A stretch of 64,000 bases of DNA from Ailanthus altissimus (GCA_946807835.1 OX327699.1:25842014-25906013); one strand, 5' to 3'. Shown: positions 49,241 to 61,982, counted from the first letter of the stretch. A program made the numbers and translations. The notes: generated from the letters alone by a model not told the origin.

Positions 49241-51590
49241 TGCTGAAATGTATATACGGCATTTGTATATACATGGTTATTATTAGAATATGAAAATTTA
49301 GATAGTCTTTTAAATTAGGATTGATAAGCCTTTTAATTAGGATTGATAGCTTCCCCTAAATAATGTTGTATTTTCTTCAATGTTTAATATACAAGAATTC
49401 TTTCTTTCTTTTTATTAGTTCACATGGTATCACACTAACTCTTGGTATCTAATTCGTCATTTTCAGACAGCATCACCTTTTGTTTTCAGGCCACCGTGCT
49501 CTTTTCCTTTTTTCAGTGGTCGTGACCTTAGGTTTGCAATCATTGGTGACTCGCCAGTAAAACCCCCACTGTCTTCAGGCGGAGTCGGCGAGCAAAACCC
49601 TGCAGTCACATCACTATTAGTCACCAGATTGTCATGGTCGAAAAACTACCGTCGATGTCAAAAATTGCTTGTGTTATCAACAAGTTTCTCATTTCTTCTT
49701 CTCTCTGATCTGTGATTTAATATGAATATTGAAAAATTCAAAACAAGTCACGTTCCTAGATTGTTAATAGTTAACTCCTCAGTCTTAGCCTCTCAGTCAC
49801 AGAATTATTTAAAAAAAGAACAAGACGATCGTGGGAGAAGTCACCCCAAGTGTAATTAGTGTCATCAGTGGAAACATACCTAAAAAAATGTTATAAGTTA
49901 CATGGAAACCCTTATTGGGCTGTCAATATTGCTTAAATTGATCACTTTGAAATCGCGGACAAACAATTTCTATCATTGACTCTTACTGGTTCTAATTATG
50001 AGGACTATCTTAAATATTAAGCAGCTAAGCAGTCTACTTCCTCTATTGCTTCTGTTGCACATATTGATAATTCAGCCGTGTGCCTTACTCAATTCTCATC
50101 TCTAGGACTATAGGTTCTTGATTTTAGTGTCTTAGATCATATTTCTAGTAACATTTGATTACTTTATTGTATTTCTAAGTCTAGATCATTACCATTTGTT
50201 ACTTTAGCTAATAGGTCCAACACTATTGCTAAAGCAATTAGTCGAGCATATTCTCTTCCTTCATTACCTTTAGATCCTATTCTCTATATTTCACATTGTC
50301 TTTTTAATCTTATATTGTTAGTAAACTCACTCGTTTTTTAAATTGTGCTATTACTTTTGTTGATAAATCTGCTCTTATACAGAACTATAGTACGAGACAA
50401 ATGATTGACACAGGATGTGAGTCACAGGGGTTTTATCATCTCAGTCTTCCTCAATGAAATGAATGAGTTAGTTTATTGACAGAGTCATCTTAGTCTTCAT
50501 CGCTTTTTGTATAGTTTAAAACAATCTCATTGCATTTGGTTTGGTCATTTGATAATTGTTATCTAAGAGTTTAGCATGATTTAAAGTGAGTCAGATCATT
50601 CTGTTTTTTATAGGCATACATCACAAGGACAATGCATATATTTTGTAGTATACGTTAATGATATTGCCATTACAAGAAATGATCAGAATGGTATTAAACA
50701 ATTGAAAAAACACATTTTCAATAATTTTTAGATCAAAGATTTGCGATTACTCAAAATACTTTTTTGATATAGAGGTTGCTTAGTCTAACTATGTGATTGT
50801 TATTTTTTAAAAAAAAATATGCTTTGAATATTTTAGAAGAAATAAAGACATTGAATTGCAGACCATATAGCAATGGTGCACCAGTAAAGGTTTACTACAT
50901 GAGAATAATGGTTAAAGACAAGTTGTTGAATACTTAGATGCTGATTGAATAAGTTTTCTATCAGATAGACATTCTATTACTAGATATTATATTATTATTG
51001 AAAGAAACCTTATATTATAAAATAAAAAAAAGAAGTAAGGCATTGCCAGTCAAGTGCAGAAACATAATATCGTGCCATAGCCTTGGCAACATATGAGCTT
51101 ATATAGTTAAAACGGTTGATTCAAGAATTAAAATTTACAGACATATTACAAATGAAGTTATTCTATGATAATTAAGTTATATTTCACATTTCATCTAACT
51201 CAGTGTTTCGTGAAAAGACTAAGTATATAAAAATTAATTATCATTTTATTTGAATTTTTTTTTATCTAATTGTATTTTCATCAATTATGTCAGCTCAAAT
51301 GATCAGGTAATAGATATCCTTATTAAATCTCTCATGAGTCTTCGAATTAATTTTATTTGTAACAAACTTAACGTATATGATTTATATATTTCAGCTTGAG
51401 GAGGAGTATTGAAATGTATATTTAGTATTTGTATATATATAATTAATATTATAGAATTAAGAAAATTTAGATAGTATTCCAAATTAGGATTAATAAGCCT
51501 TCTAACTAGAATTGATATATAATGTTGTATTTTCTTTGATATTTAATATACAAAAATTCAAAATTCTTTTTTTCTCTCTATTAGTTCGCA
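49241..51590 (+). mobile_element. Internally deleted Ty1/copia retrotransposon
   Basis: The 5' LTR is 49241-49424 and the 3' LTR 51407-51590, both 184 bp and clearly related (ATTAGGATTGATA..CCTT and TTTAATATACAA blocks). Flanking 5-mers CAGAC and TAGAC look like a target duplication with one change. The primer-binding remnant TGGTATCAC follows the 5' LTR, and a purine tract GAGGAGGAGT precedes the 3' LTR. The interior has stops throughout. It shows a gag/protease remnant (about 49.86-50.45 kb, SKSRSLPFVTLANRS-type segment), then jumps to the C-terminal half of reverse transcriptase and RNase H (about 50.5-51.37 kb). Integrase and the first half of reverse transcriptase are missing. It cannot move on its own. 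Confidence 0.87.
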
Positions 51591-52095
51591 TAGACCAATT
51601 AGCAATTCAATTTCCTTCAATGCTTGATGCTATAATGTTTACAAGTCAAATTGCAAGTGGGTCCTAAGTTTTAAAGCCAAATATTTGAGTAATCAATTCT
51701 AGATTTCTGATTGTGGAGAAGAAGAAGAATAATAAATGAGAAGAAAGGTAAATATTTCAAAAGGACCAGGCAAACAATATTAAATCAACTAAAATTCAAG
51801 AGATGGTAAAAGAACAGAAAAGAAACTATAAGAATGATATGCCAAAAGGAAATGGGTTCTCTGTTTCTAAAGCTCAATAATCATCAAGTAATTGTTATAG
51901 ATTTAGACCACTTAGAAAAGGTACCATCTGCCAATCAAGTGAATTGACAAAAAGAAACCGAATTCTTGCCCTAATGTTTTTTAGCCAAAACTCATGTACA
52001 AAAGCTATAGGTAGCACAATACAACAATGCTATTATAGTTTGTAAACTTTTGTATACTAAACTGGAAATGCTTTTCAACTTCCAAGTCATCCACT
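51591..52095. other. Spacer and dynein light chain 3' UTR
   Basis: This holds the 3' target duplication of the copia element at its left edge, and from about 51900 probably the 3' UTR of the minus-strand gene. No gene is seen. Confidence 0.5.
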
Positions 52096-53091
52096 TCAAT
52101 CCGCTTTTTGTACAATGGTCTTAAACAAAAGAATATACAACTTCTGATCCATTGAAAAATATATAAACCCACCAACTGAATGCGTAACAAAAGACCCAAA
52201 ACTTGTCCCCACGATACAGTGCCACGCCGGCCCATAAACCCCATCAAACTCCTGCAAAAGAAAAAGAAAAGAAATGGCAAACCCCACAAACTCATCAGTA
52301 ATCAATCATAAACTCAAAAACTCAGATTTTTATTTTTATTTTTTTAAACTATACCATAAAATTATCACCAAGAAATGACCGTGCAATTAATAAAACTTAA
52401 TTACCTTCTTTAGAGTGAGTGCAAGGGTTTTGGCAGTGAACTTTTCTAAGCTATCATAAGTCTTTCTTGCACAATCAACTGCATGGATCTGCATAAATGG
52501 CGGCATATCAACTGAAACAATTTTCACCCCGCAATTTGCAAGAACATCTGCCAACTCTACTTGTGAGCCACAGAAGGATCTTCTTCTGCCTAATGTAACT
52601 GAAACTCTCTTTAAATCTTGCCCTTCATGTTGTAGACCCTTCACGTCTTTATCTTTCACAAATAGTACTTTCTTACTGTCGTGTGCCTCCTCATGAGCCT
52701 CCTTTTTACTATTCACTGACCCTCCTTTGACTGATTTCTTTAGCACCTCTTTAGATGCTTCCTTTGTTGTTCTGCTCTCTTTTCCACTTCTAGCACCAGC
52801 TGTTTTCTGGGGTAGGTTGCTTTGTATTTTATTGAGCAAAAGCTTGGAGGAATCAGAATCAGCAGACTTTGTCAAGGCTTTGGCTTGCAAATGGATGTCT
52901 ACGGTAGGTGAATTGATTATTTGTTTTTGAGATGTTCGTGTTTTCGTGTGATAAAGATTCAATCTTGTGAAGTTATTACTCATATAATAAAAGGGTTTAG
53001 ATGATCTTGAGGCAGCTGGGTTTGTTTCCTTTGTTGTTGGGTGACTGGTTTTGGATATGGCGTTAGCCTGCTTTCTGAGGGTGGGATCCAT
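52096..53091 (-). CDS. LC8-type dynein light chain with long basic N-terminal extension
   Basis: Two exons: 53091-52405 and 52251-52096, phase 0, total 280 aa. The last about 85 residues form a dynein light chain (DLC/LC8) domain: [23 protein letters not shown], then [33 protein letters not shown] and [15 protein letters not shown]8 proteins are homodimeric hubs that bind short peptide motifs in partners; flowering plants lack dynein heavy chains but keep this family. The first about 190 residues are Lys/Ser/Thr-rich, low complexity and probably disordered, much longer than the about 90-aa canonical LC8. No organelle signal is obvious. Confidence 0.93.
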
Positions 53092-54474
53092 AGATGGGTT
53101 ATAGTCTTTGGGCTGCTGCTATGAGTATGAAGCGTCTGTGTTATTTTGGTTGGTGTTTGTGTAAGGGGATAAGAAGAAAATGAAGAAGGTAAGGGTTAAT
53201 GTTGTTGTTGTTGTTGGCTTCTTGGTTTTGTTTTGCCTATTTGTTTGGGGCTTTGGGTTGGAAATGTGTGATTTTTTTTTTTTGGTGAGGGATGATGATG
53301 GTGAGTGATGTGTGTGGCGTTCAGTGGATTGAGACTTGTGTGGTGAGATAGGACGGAGATCCAGGGGCCGCTTTTCTTTTTCTTCTCTTTCGTTCTTCTT
53401 ACATGCTTAAGAGGTGCAGGTAATGGAGGTAATGTGATGTTTTGACTGTTGACTTGATCTATTTGAAGAATTATCAGCTGGTTGAGGTTGTACTGTAAGC
53501 TTAAGAAAGAGACCACTAGCTCAGCAAATCTAACAGTCCTACATCAATTACCGAAAATGGCCAAAAAGATGAGCGGACAGTGGGGTCGTTTGAGATAGCA
53601 CGGCCGAAAAGATGGACAAAGTTAATTGCAGACAACCAACTCTCGCTCATTTGATGTTGTATCCTTAAATTTCGACCCTCGTGTCCTCTTATTATACGAG
53701 TTTAACTTCAAGAGAATTGGTCCATAGCCATTCGTGATGGGATTGCTTAGTTAATTAATCTAAGAAGGACAAATACAAACAAACAGCACATGCAATGGCA
53801 GAAGCATAATGATAGTTCCCCCTTTATATAAAATCCCAAAGTGTTGTGGCCCATACGTCCGTCCAAATCAAATGAATTAATTAAGATTCCACTTATTGCT
53901 TGGGTATTATTATGCAACCTAAATGTTTTTGACATTTTCTATGCGTTAGGAGTTGTGGGTGGCTTTTCCAGTATTTGAAATCTCCCACGAATTCTCTCGG
54001 ATGATTTGTCATTAAAAAAGTTGCTAGAGCGCATCATCCATGAAAAAACTTAAATATATAGAGAAAATAATCATACAAATGGAAACACACAGTGTTTCTT
54101 AATTCACTCAACCTACCAGCAGCATGAATATGTCAATGTGATGGACCTTTGAATAACATTGAATTTACAAGTTTGCCGTTGTTGAAAAACACACGCTTCA
54201 CTAATTTGTTACCGGTGCTCCATGGCAGGATACACAACACACTGGATATCGGTTTCCAGTAAAAAAATGATAATGGAACAGTATAGTCTCATTCATCTGA
54301 AGAAAGGTTGTAATAGTCTTGGTGGTATTCAGCATGATATGTGACCACCGACCAGAAGGGTCTCACATCAACGTAAACTTCGTGTGAGTACTCTCCAATT
54401 GCTGCAGGCCAGGATCAAATATTAGCCTCAGGTACAGAATTTTTTTTTATCACAGTGGTGTAAGCAGGTAGATT
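53092..54474. other. Dynein light chain leader/promoter and spacer
   Basis: A GTT trinucleotide repeat (about 53201-53215) and a poly-T run (about 53272-53282) lie in the presumed leader. Beyond this no gene is seen, until the 3' UTR of the next minus-strand gene (about 54290-54474). Confidence 0.5.
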
Positions 54475-56995
54475 CTAATTCCACGGACTTAGCTGCCGAG
54501 CATCTCTAAATCCAGATGTTCCACCAGATGCTGCAGGGGACGGAGAAGATGCAATGTAATTTGTTCCTGATACAGATACTGCAGGCAGATTCCCAGAATT
54601 CCCTTGATGGCCTGTAGGAGCAAAGCGCGATGGACTACTAGTAACTCCCAAACTTGCTCGAGAAGGGTGTGGAACCTATATGCAAGTGCAATAACTGAAA
54701 AAATGAATGACGGAACTTGCAACATCAAAAGATTTTAAAATCATCCAATGTGTCATTTCATGAAAACTTTCGTACAAAGAATTTCTGGATCCAAAACATT
54801 GATGATGTATGGCAAGCAAGCATGTATGGGTATATTGTTTTAAGGATTCTAAATGAATTATTTGTTCCAGTAAGCTTTAATGTCAATATTCAAAACTAAA
54901 CCTTTTTCACTTCTAAATATAAACAAAATGCTCCAAGAATACTATTTAATAGAACCTAGATGGAACATACATCCTTTTTCTCTATATCAGGCCCAAGTTT
55001 TACTAGCTGATAGCTGGATTTTCAGTATCTTTAAAATCTCGCAGATGAAGCACGCATAGCACATTAGCACCCTTGAAGAAAAGGGGGAGGTTTTCATACT
55101 TGATATCCTAGCTGATCTCAACACTAGCCTTGTTATATGAGTTGCAGCCATGTGGTGTAAATGTTAATAAAACTACTACATCTATGATTGTTGATAACTG
55201 AAAACAGTTATGAAAATGACAGGATTAGTACTAATACAATCTTAAGTTGTACTGATTGTATAACTTGTAATGCACTTGATTTATATGATCACAGTAATCT
55301 TAGAAAATTTCAATAGATATGGAAACAGAACAATCAGTTGGAATCCATTCCTTCAATACATGGTCAAGCTAACCTTATCCTGCAGTAATCATATAATTTG
55401 GAAAAAAAATAAATGGGAACACAAAAAAATAAGCAACAAGCAGCAAGAAATTTCACTAATTTGTTTAAAAGAAATAGTAACAGATATATGTTACCGCAAT
55501 GTGTTGAAAATAGGTGGGCCTTCTAAGAGAAGACTCTGAAGATGGTGACATGCTGCTCATTCTAAGCATGTGGCGTGAATGAGCATTTTGGTTTGAAGCA
55601 TCTTCTGCTTCTGCTCCTTCTGTATCACCACAAAGATTTGCCTCTGAGCCTGTTCTAGGAGTGGTATGCCTAGTCATCAACCCAGAGTCATTTGTGACAT
55701 CCACTTGAAGGGTACCAGATGGACGAGTCGCCATTCCTTGCATAGAATTACGTCTCCTTAACTCCTCATCAGCATTCAATATCTACCAAGAACCATTATC
55801 AAACTTTAGTTCTTACCAGCACAAAACATGAGCCAAGCACGGTATCCAAAATTCTATTCTAACACAAAATAAGAATAAAAGCAAAGCTCACTTGCTTCAG
55901 AGCTTGTACTAGATTATGCTTTTTTGCATTCAGAGTTTCCAGCTTCTCCTCAATTTCCTTTTTCCTTTTCTCTTTATCATCTTGCACATCTACTTTATAA
56001 CTTGTCTAATTAATAAAAAAAATAACAAACAAACCATTAACAAAAACAGCTCAAAAGAAAAGAAAAAAAAAACACAACCTTAAAATCAATTACTTGTTAT
56101 CAAAACTGTAATCAGTTTGAGAATATGCCTTGAGGTGAGGATAAACGAAAGATTCTAGTTCCCAAATCAACGTGAGTAATCTTACAGGCAAATGATGCAA
56201 CTTCTTAAATTACTTCTCTATTCATTAATTTTCCCGTTACATTGATCCAATTTTATTAAGAGTAATACTATGCATCCCAAATTTATATCTAAAATTGTAT
56301 AATAAAAGTAATGTATCAAATAAATATTAGGTGATAAAATAATATAAATTCTTAAAATTAATATTTACTTGACACATCAGTTTTTGGTGTGGTAGGAATC
56401 TATTAATAAACCAAAATTAAGAGTTTTTTTTCCAAAAAATAATAAAAAAATAAAATCCAATAAAATGAGTAAAGGTTTCGCTTTTGAATACCTGTTCATT
56501 GGGGTTAGCCGGTTCAGACCGCTCAGCCAGTTCAGGCCGCTCAGCCGGTTTGTCAACTATCTCCGAAGATTGCAATTTCCCATCGCCATCCACCGCATCA
56601 ACCGCTTTATCCACTGCCACCACAGCTTCTTTTACCGGTCTCACCAAACAATCGTCACCGTCCAATTTTTCCTGATCCTTGACATCTTCAATTTTATCAA
56701 CATTCCCGCCCTCTTCTTGACAATCACCAGCTTTATCGGTCTCACCTGATTGGGGCTGAAGAAGAGATAACCCATTAGGCTTCTCGGTTTGAGATTGCGG
56801 TATAGAGTTAGATTTAGGGTTGAAAGTGACGGTGCTGGCGGTGGAGCGGAGGCAGAGGCGGGAGAGGGCTCTGGTGCGGCGGGTTAAAAGGGTTTTGAAA
56901 TCTTTGAGAGAGATCTTGGGGGTCGGCATTAGCCATCGACGAGGCACGTCCGGGACCCTGTGAAGGTTCCCTCTGTAAAGAGATATCGCCACCAT
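54475..56995 (-). CDS. Conserved plant protein of unknown function
   Basis: Four exons: 56995-56492, 56005-55892, 55782-55495, 54675-54475, all phase 0 and GT-AG, total 368 aa. The N-terminus MVAISLYRGNLHRVPDVPRR followed by WLMPTPKISLKDFK is a motif I associate with an uncharacterised plant family. Residues about 175-215 are a charged coiled-coil-like helix (KEKRKKEIEEKLETLNAKKHN is its core). The remainder is Ser/Pro/Thr-rich and likely disordered, with a repeated-looking Asp/Glu/Val region at 90-165. There are no membrane segments, signal peptide or catalytic motif. Coordinated phase-0 exons and conserved start make it a real gene; the function is unknown. Confidence 0.86.
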
Positions 56996-57026
56996 TTTGT
57001 AGTTTTTTTTTTTTGTGGTGGGGGGT

Positions 57027-57062
<36 letters not shown>
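57027..57062 (+). repeat. Poly-G tract (about 36 G) in the leader of the 54.5-57.0 kb gene
   Basis: A run of about 36 G begins 32 bp upstream of the ATG at 56995. As the gene reads leftward, its transcript would carry poly-C here if transcription starts beyond it. Together with flanking GGGGGTGG it forms a G-quadruplex-prone tract. The exact length is uncertain. Confidence 0.9.
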
Positions 57063-57063
<1 letters not shown>

Positions 57064-58100
57064 GGGGGTGGTGTTGTGAATTCTTGATTCTTAATTCTTA
57101 AATTCTGTTTGTCTGTTTGTGCTGTGAAGTCTTTTGTATTTGAGCAACATGTATTGCATTTGCATCTGGGTTAGTAACTAATTGTCGGTTTTTATGGCTG
57201 TTTTTATTTTTGGCTACCACAAACGACTGCTCGTCTCCAACTCCAACCAAGTAAATCAACTTATTTAATTTTCTCTCTTTAAAAATCTACCACCCATTTT
57301 ATTCTTAAGCTTAAAAATAATACCTTAAATGTTTTTTTGAAAAAAATTATTAAAAATAAAATTTTGTTAGTCTTTTTTTTTCAAGATATTATTAAATGTT
57401 GATAGAGTTCAAACAAGGTTTTAGGACAATATTCGTTTTTATATATATTTTGCAATTTTTTTTGTTTTGCATTTTAATTTTGAGAGAAGTATTTGAATTT
57501 AAGTTTTTAATATTAAAAATAAATATATTTTTTTGTAATTAAAGAATTGTTATAAATATTAAATCCAATAAGTATTACAAAAAAAAATCAAAAAAGAGAT
57601 ATTAAGACATTACCCTTCTTAAAATTTTTAATTACATTTACCAATCAATTGTGATCTATCCTTTGTCTCCTTTAATTATTAGACTAGGATTATGATCACA
57701 ACAACAGGTATGCTTTGTTACTATTTTATTTCTACACTATTTAGCATTATGCATTTTGGCACTAAAATCTCAATTGACAGTTCTCTGAGTGAAAATTTTC
57801 CAGTTATGAAATATTATATATGAGAGAAGATCTATAATTCGACTACGTCTCTCAATGAAGAGATATAGAAGTAGTAACAATAATAAAAGAAAGGTCAGTT
57901 TATCCTCGGAAGGAGCAGCTCTTCATGTATAATAATGGTGCGCTTTACTGCTTAGTCGTATAAAATCAGTAAGATCTCTTCATTTTGGTGTTTTAAATTC
58001 AGAGAAGCATAATATGGCTAAAAATATCAAACGCCAGAGAAACGGGTGTTGCTACAAATCTCAATATGATTTCAATTAATACTCTGACTTGGGAAAAAAC
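57063..58100. other. AT-rich spacer
   Basis: Promoter of the left gene, then AT-rich DNA and the 3' UTR of the MYB gene. No gene was recognised. Confidence 0.5.
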
Positions 58101-59905
58101 TCAGTTATAGAAGGATTCATCCCAGAGGCTAGGAAACTCCAAGAACATCTCATTTTCTCGGTCGAGCATGGCTTCCACAAATGAAGTGTTTGCAGATGAT
58201 GAAGCTGCAAACTCATGGCTTGGGACTCCAAAATCCATTCCTTGAACTTCATTATTCACCTGAGCAAGAGTGTCATTGTTGTTCAGGTTTTGTGGTATCA
58301 CATTTTGAGTGTGGTTATTAGTGAAGTTCTCCGTTGAACATTCCACCAAGTTGTCTGGTCCTTTTTTATTTTGTTCTCTTGGACCATCCGCAGATAAAAG
58401 CTCATCTTCAAGTAGAAAATCTTGCCAAGTAAAATTTAGTGGTGACTTCTCTTGTCCTGCTGTGGAACAAGTTGATGAAGAAGAAGATGATGAGCCTTCA
58501 TTAAAGAATTGATGAGGTGATGTTGACTCCTGATTATTAGTACACTTGGAGGCTTCTGTCACCAGTCTTATGGCTTGAATCTCAGCAAGAAGATCCATTG
58601 AATTGCTGTTACTATAATCGTTCATGAGGTTATCCTGGATTGGCTCTACTTTTGGTGACACCATTGTTGTTGTCATCAAATGAGTGCTGTTAATGTTTGA
58701 AAACACCTGAAATGGCGGTTGATGTTGTTCCAGTTTCGGCATAAATGCATTCTTCATGTCTCTGCTGAGAGATCCGATTCGGGTTCCAGATTTCAGGAGT
58801 CCAATGTTACCATAGTCAGCTAGGATTTGAGAGAAAGGTTTGTGGGTGACAGGATCTATTCCCATTTCGGTAAGCTTCTTTTTCAGCTTAGTGTTCCAGT
58901 AATTTTTCACATCATTGTCTGTTCTCCCAGGAAGCTGTTGGGCTATGATAGACCACCTGGACCGCAAAGCAGTCATTATTTTTGCGCTAATAACATAAAC
59001 CGGTAGTTGAAACAGTTGGGATCACCTTGTATGTCTCATAGCAGGCAGTTATGTTTGTTATCATGATCATGGATGTGTTTATGTACTTTTCCTTTTGTGC
59101 TGTAATTTAATTATTAGTAATAACAGTATTCAAAGACAGAACCATAAGTTGGCCACCATTTGGTTATAGTTTTTCATTTTTCTTTCCTCAAATGTAAAGG
59201 AACCAAACTAAGTCAATGGAGCCTCAGCAAAAGTGGTCATACTGAAAACTTCAGGGAGATTTTCCACTTATTTAGAAGAGCAAATTTATTCCTGCCAAAA
59301 TCGATTTACAAGCCATAAAATCCCTCAGTTCAGATTTTTTTTTCATTGTATTTGTACAAGGTGTGCTATTAGCTTATCTAGGAATAGGATTTTGACATTA
59401 AAAAAGTTTCTCCCCAGTAGAAAAATAACATAGAAAAAGTCGATAGAAGAAAGGATAATATTTTAAAAAAAAAAAATCACATTGAAGTAATCGAAGGAAG
59501 AGGTAACTTACTGACCTGCTACCAATGGCTGCATGAAGCCTAATAATCAATTCCTCTTCTTGGGGTGTGAAGCTATCATGCTTAAGATCTGGCCTCAGGT
59601 AATTAGTCCACCTAAGTCTGCAACTCTTGCCACATCTCCTAAGCCCTGTAGAACATGCTCACATGTGGCATTGAAGTTCATTCCAAAAAATCAAAATGGT
59701 TAGTCCTTAAAATATTGAAAAATCATGATACTAATTCTATGCCTATCAAAATCATAGAACTTCCAAATTAACCTGCTATTTTTGGAACAGCAGTCCAATT
59801 TCCGGCTCCATGTTTCGATACGTATGCAAGTATCTTTGCATCTTCCTCTGCACTCCAAACACCCCTTTTCACGTTCAGCTTGTCACAACAAGGGGGTCTC
59901 CCCAT
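58101..59905 (-). CDS. MYB35: R2R3-MYB transcription factor, MYB35/TDF1 type
   Basis: Three exons: 59905-59773, 59645-59516, 58956-58101; GT-AG and in frame, 372 aa. [18 protein letters not shown] opens a canonical R2 repeat (Trp at WSAEED, NWTAV, LRWTNYL). R3 follows with [28 protein letters not shown] and [11 protein letters not shown]. The continuation [20 protein letters not shown] is the conserved post-MYB segment of the MYB35/MYB80 group, and LKHDSF plus a tail with [12 protein letters not shown] fits MYB35 (TDF1) better than MYB80. In Arabidopsis TDF1 is a nuclear regulator of tapetum development and pollen formation; in asparagus the orthologue is tied to male sex. The intron positions are those usual for R2R3-MYBs. 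It appears intact. Confidence 0.93.
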
Positions 59906-60773
59906 TTTATCTTTGGACACAAATTTGGTTAATATCAAATAGGTTACAAAAAACAAATTAACATAGAAGTAAAAAAAAATGTTGATGATGAATATATATA
60001 CTAAGGGGTACTGAACTTGAAACTTGTTTTGCAAAATGCTCTTCTGGAGGAAGAAGGGGAAGAAGGATGTGGGTTAAAGTTATAACAACTGTGGAGGCAA
60101 GAAAAGCATGGGGACTTCGCTCCCATTAAATTACATTTGCATGATGAAATATGGCATCTTCGCATTTCAGATGAATTTCGATTTAGACTTTAATTGTTCT
60201 TTCTCCAAGAGCATTTGATATTCAGGTTCAAATCGGGTGAATTATTTGGTTAAACTTAGAGATATTATCAGTGAAATAACATAAATTATTCATTGTGTAA
60301 AAGAAAATGAATTCAGTTTAAGTTCCTGAGAGTCACAAGTTGGATGAGATCAACTATTTTAAACAGGATGAGATTTAAGTAATAGAAGAATCAATATAGA
60401 AAACTGATGTGGGTGTACTTGCAACTTGAATTCACCACATCTGTGTGAACTTGTGAAATTTTAGCTGTTAATAAAACTATCTAGAATCTAAACTAAATGA
60501 TATTATGTATGATTTCTACATTGTACGTATTCAGTACTTGTGGGAATAATAAAAATAACTTGCAGGAATTCTAAATCATCAGAATATTCATATGGGAAAT
60601 ACGGCATCATGTTGGTAAATAATAGATGTATAACATAAGGCTGAAACTTTGATTTGATATATGAGCTATAAAAGACTTGTGTAGCCCACTTCTTTGAATT
60701 GCTAGTACAGCCTAAATAAATTTGTTGTTTTTCTTTATTAATTGGGTAAGGTATATAATAGACAATAAGGAGA
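59906..60773. promoter_or_regulatory. MYB35-type gene upstream region
   Basis: About 0.9 kb upstream of the MYB start codon, AT-rich, with no other gene. Tapetum-specific elements cannot be assigned by eye. Confidence 0.4.
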
Positions 60774-60975
60774 TCAACCACAGTTCCAAAAGCAAAAGCA
60801 AAGCAGAGCAAGATCAGTCATGGCAGCATCTTGAATGCATCTGGGGAAGCATTTTTTCCCACAATCAGCAAGCGTACATCCAGTGCAATGGAGCTCCTCC
60901 ATGCATTAGCACACGGCACCATCACCATCAATTTAGCTGACAGAATAAGCACAAGAACGAAGAAATGGATCTCAA
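60774..60975 (-). pseudogene. Possible relic of a secreted cysteine-rich peptide gene
   Basis: Two adjacent frames on the minus strand fit one small secreted protein. At about 60972-60902, FFVLVLILSAKLMVMV then PCANA looks like a signal peptide with an Ala-x-Ala cleavage site. After a one-base frame change, 60905-60774 reads a Cys-rich segment (HCTGCTLADCGKKCFPRC) ending LCFCFWNCG and a stop. No ATG opens the signal-like frame and the Cys frame has a stop just upstream, so the gene is broken or a further exon is missing. The family is not identified. Confidence 0.33.
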
Positions 60976-61228
60976 TATGTCATCATCAGTAAGCTTCCTA
61001 TTTCAATAGATTTAAGGCTTATATTTTTTTCTTTTGGACTTTCATTTTGTGCTGAGCAGCTTTTATATATATAATCTAATCTAATAATTTACGTAATTTA
61101 TTATATGATGAATAATATTGTTACGTGATACTATTTACTCAATTCACAATTTTTACACAATTTATAATATGTTATAGAATCTTAACATGTATTTAAAATT
61201 TTTCATATAATAAACTACGTAGGTCATT

Positions 61229-61264
<36 letters not shown>

Positions 61265-61982
61265 GCTGAGAAAAATGAAAATGCGTATTTTTTTAAATGA
61301 ATAATGCCATTCAATCCCCATTTATATATTTAATTTTCAATTTATTTGATTTCTCTATTTCCTCTCTTAGTCTCCAACTCTCTATTATTTGAGAAAAAAA
61401 TTACTACTTTAAGTTTTGAGTAAATATTGAATATCTAATTTAATTTTTAGCTTTTAAAAACGTCTTATAGGAATAAAAATATTGCATTTCAAAAACAAAA
61501 ATAATAACAAAAAAGTAGTAAAAATAATGTAATTAAATATTATAAAAAATTTAGGGACATAATTAGTATATTAAAATAAAAACAAGAACGAAATAGACAA
61601 TTTTACTTATAAAAGATTAAAGCACTACTCAGCCGTTACTTTTGAATCTCTCGGCTCTGAAAGTGGTCATCTAAAGAAATTGAAAAATGTTTCAAAGAAT
61701 TTGCAACTCTATAAGAGATTTGTTGAAGTAGAAAGCGTTTTGATTTCACTCCTCGTTAAGAATATTGTTTTTAAATTAAAAATGATTATTAAACGTGTTA
61801 AAAACAATTACTAAACATATTAAAAATGATTAAAATTGTTTGAACTTTCACATAACATCAAACTTCACACTTTTATTATTATCGAATGAGACTACAAAAT
61901 TTTTTTAATTTTTTTTTAAAAAAAAAATTGCCACAAGTAATAACAATACTATCATAGATGTGATCAAAATTTAGTTACTTTT
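60976..61982. other. AT-rich spacer with TA microsatellite
   Basis: Contains a TA run at about 61227-61261. No gene is seen before the LTR. Confidence 0.5.

Noticed and set aside
60722..60940. 72-codon plus-strand frame
   Set aside because: Antisense to the more gene-like Cys-rich minus-strand frames; His run comes from a CAT/ATG repeat.
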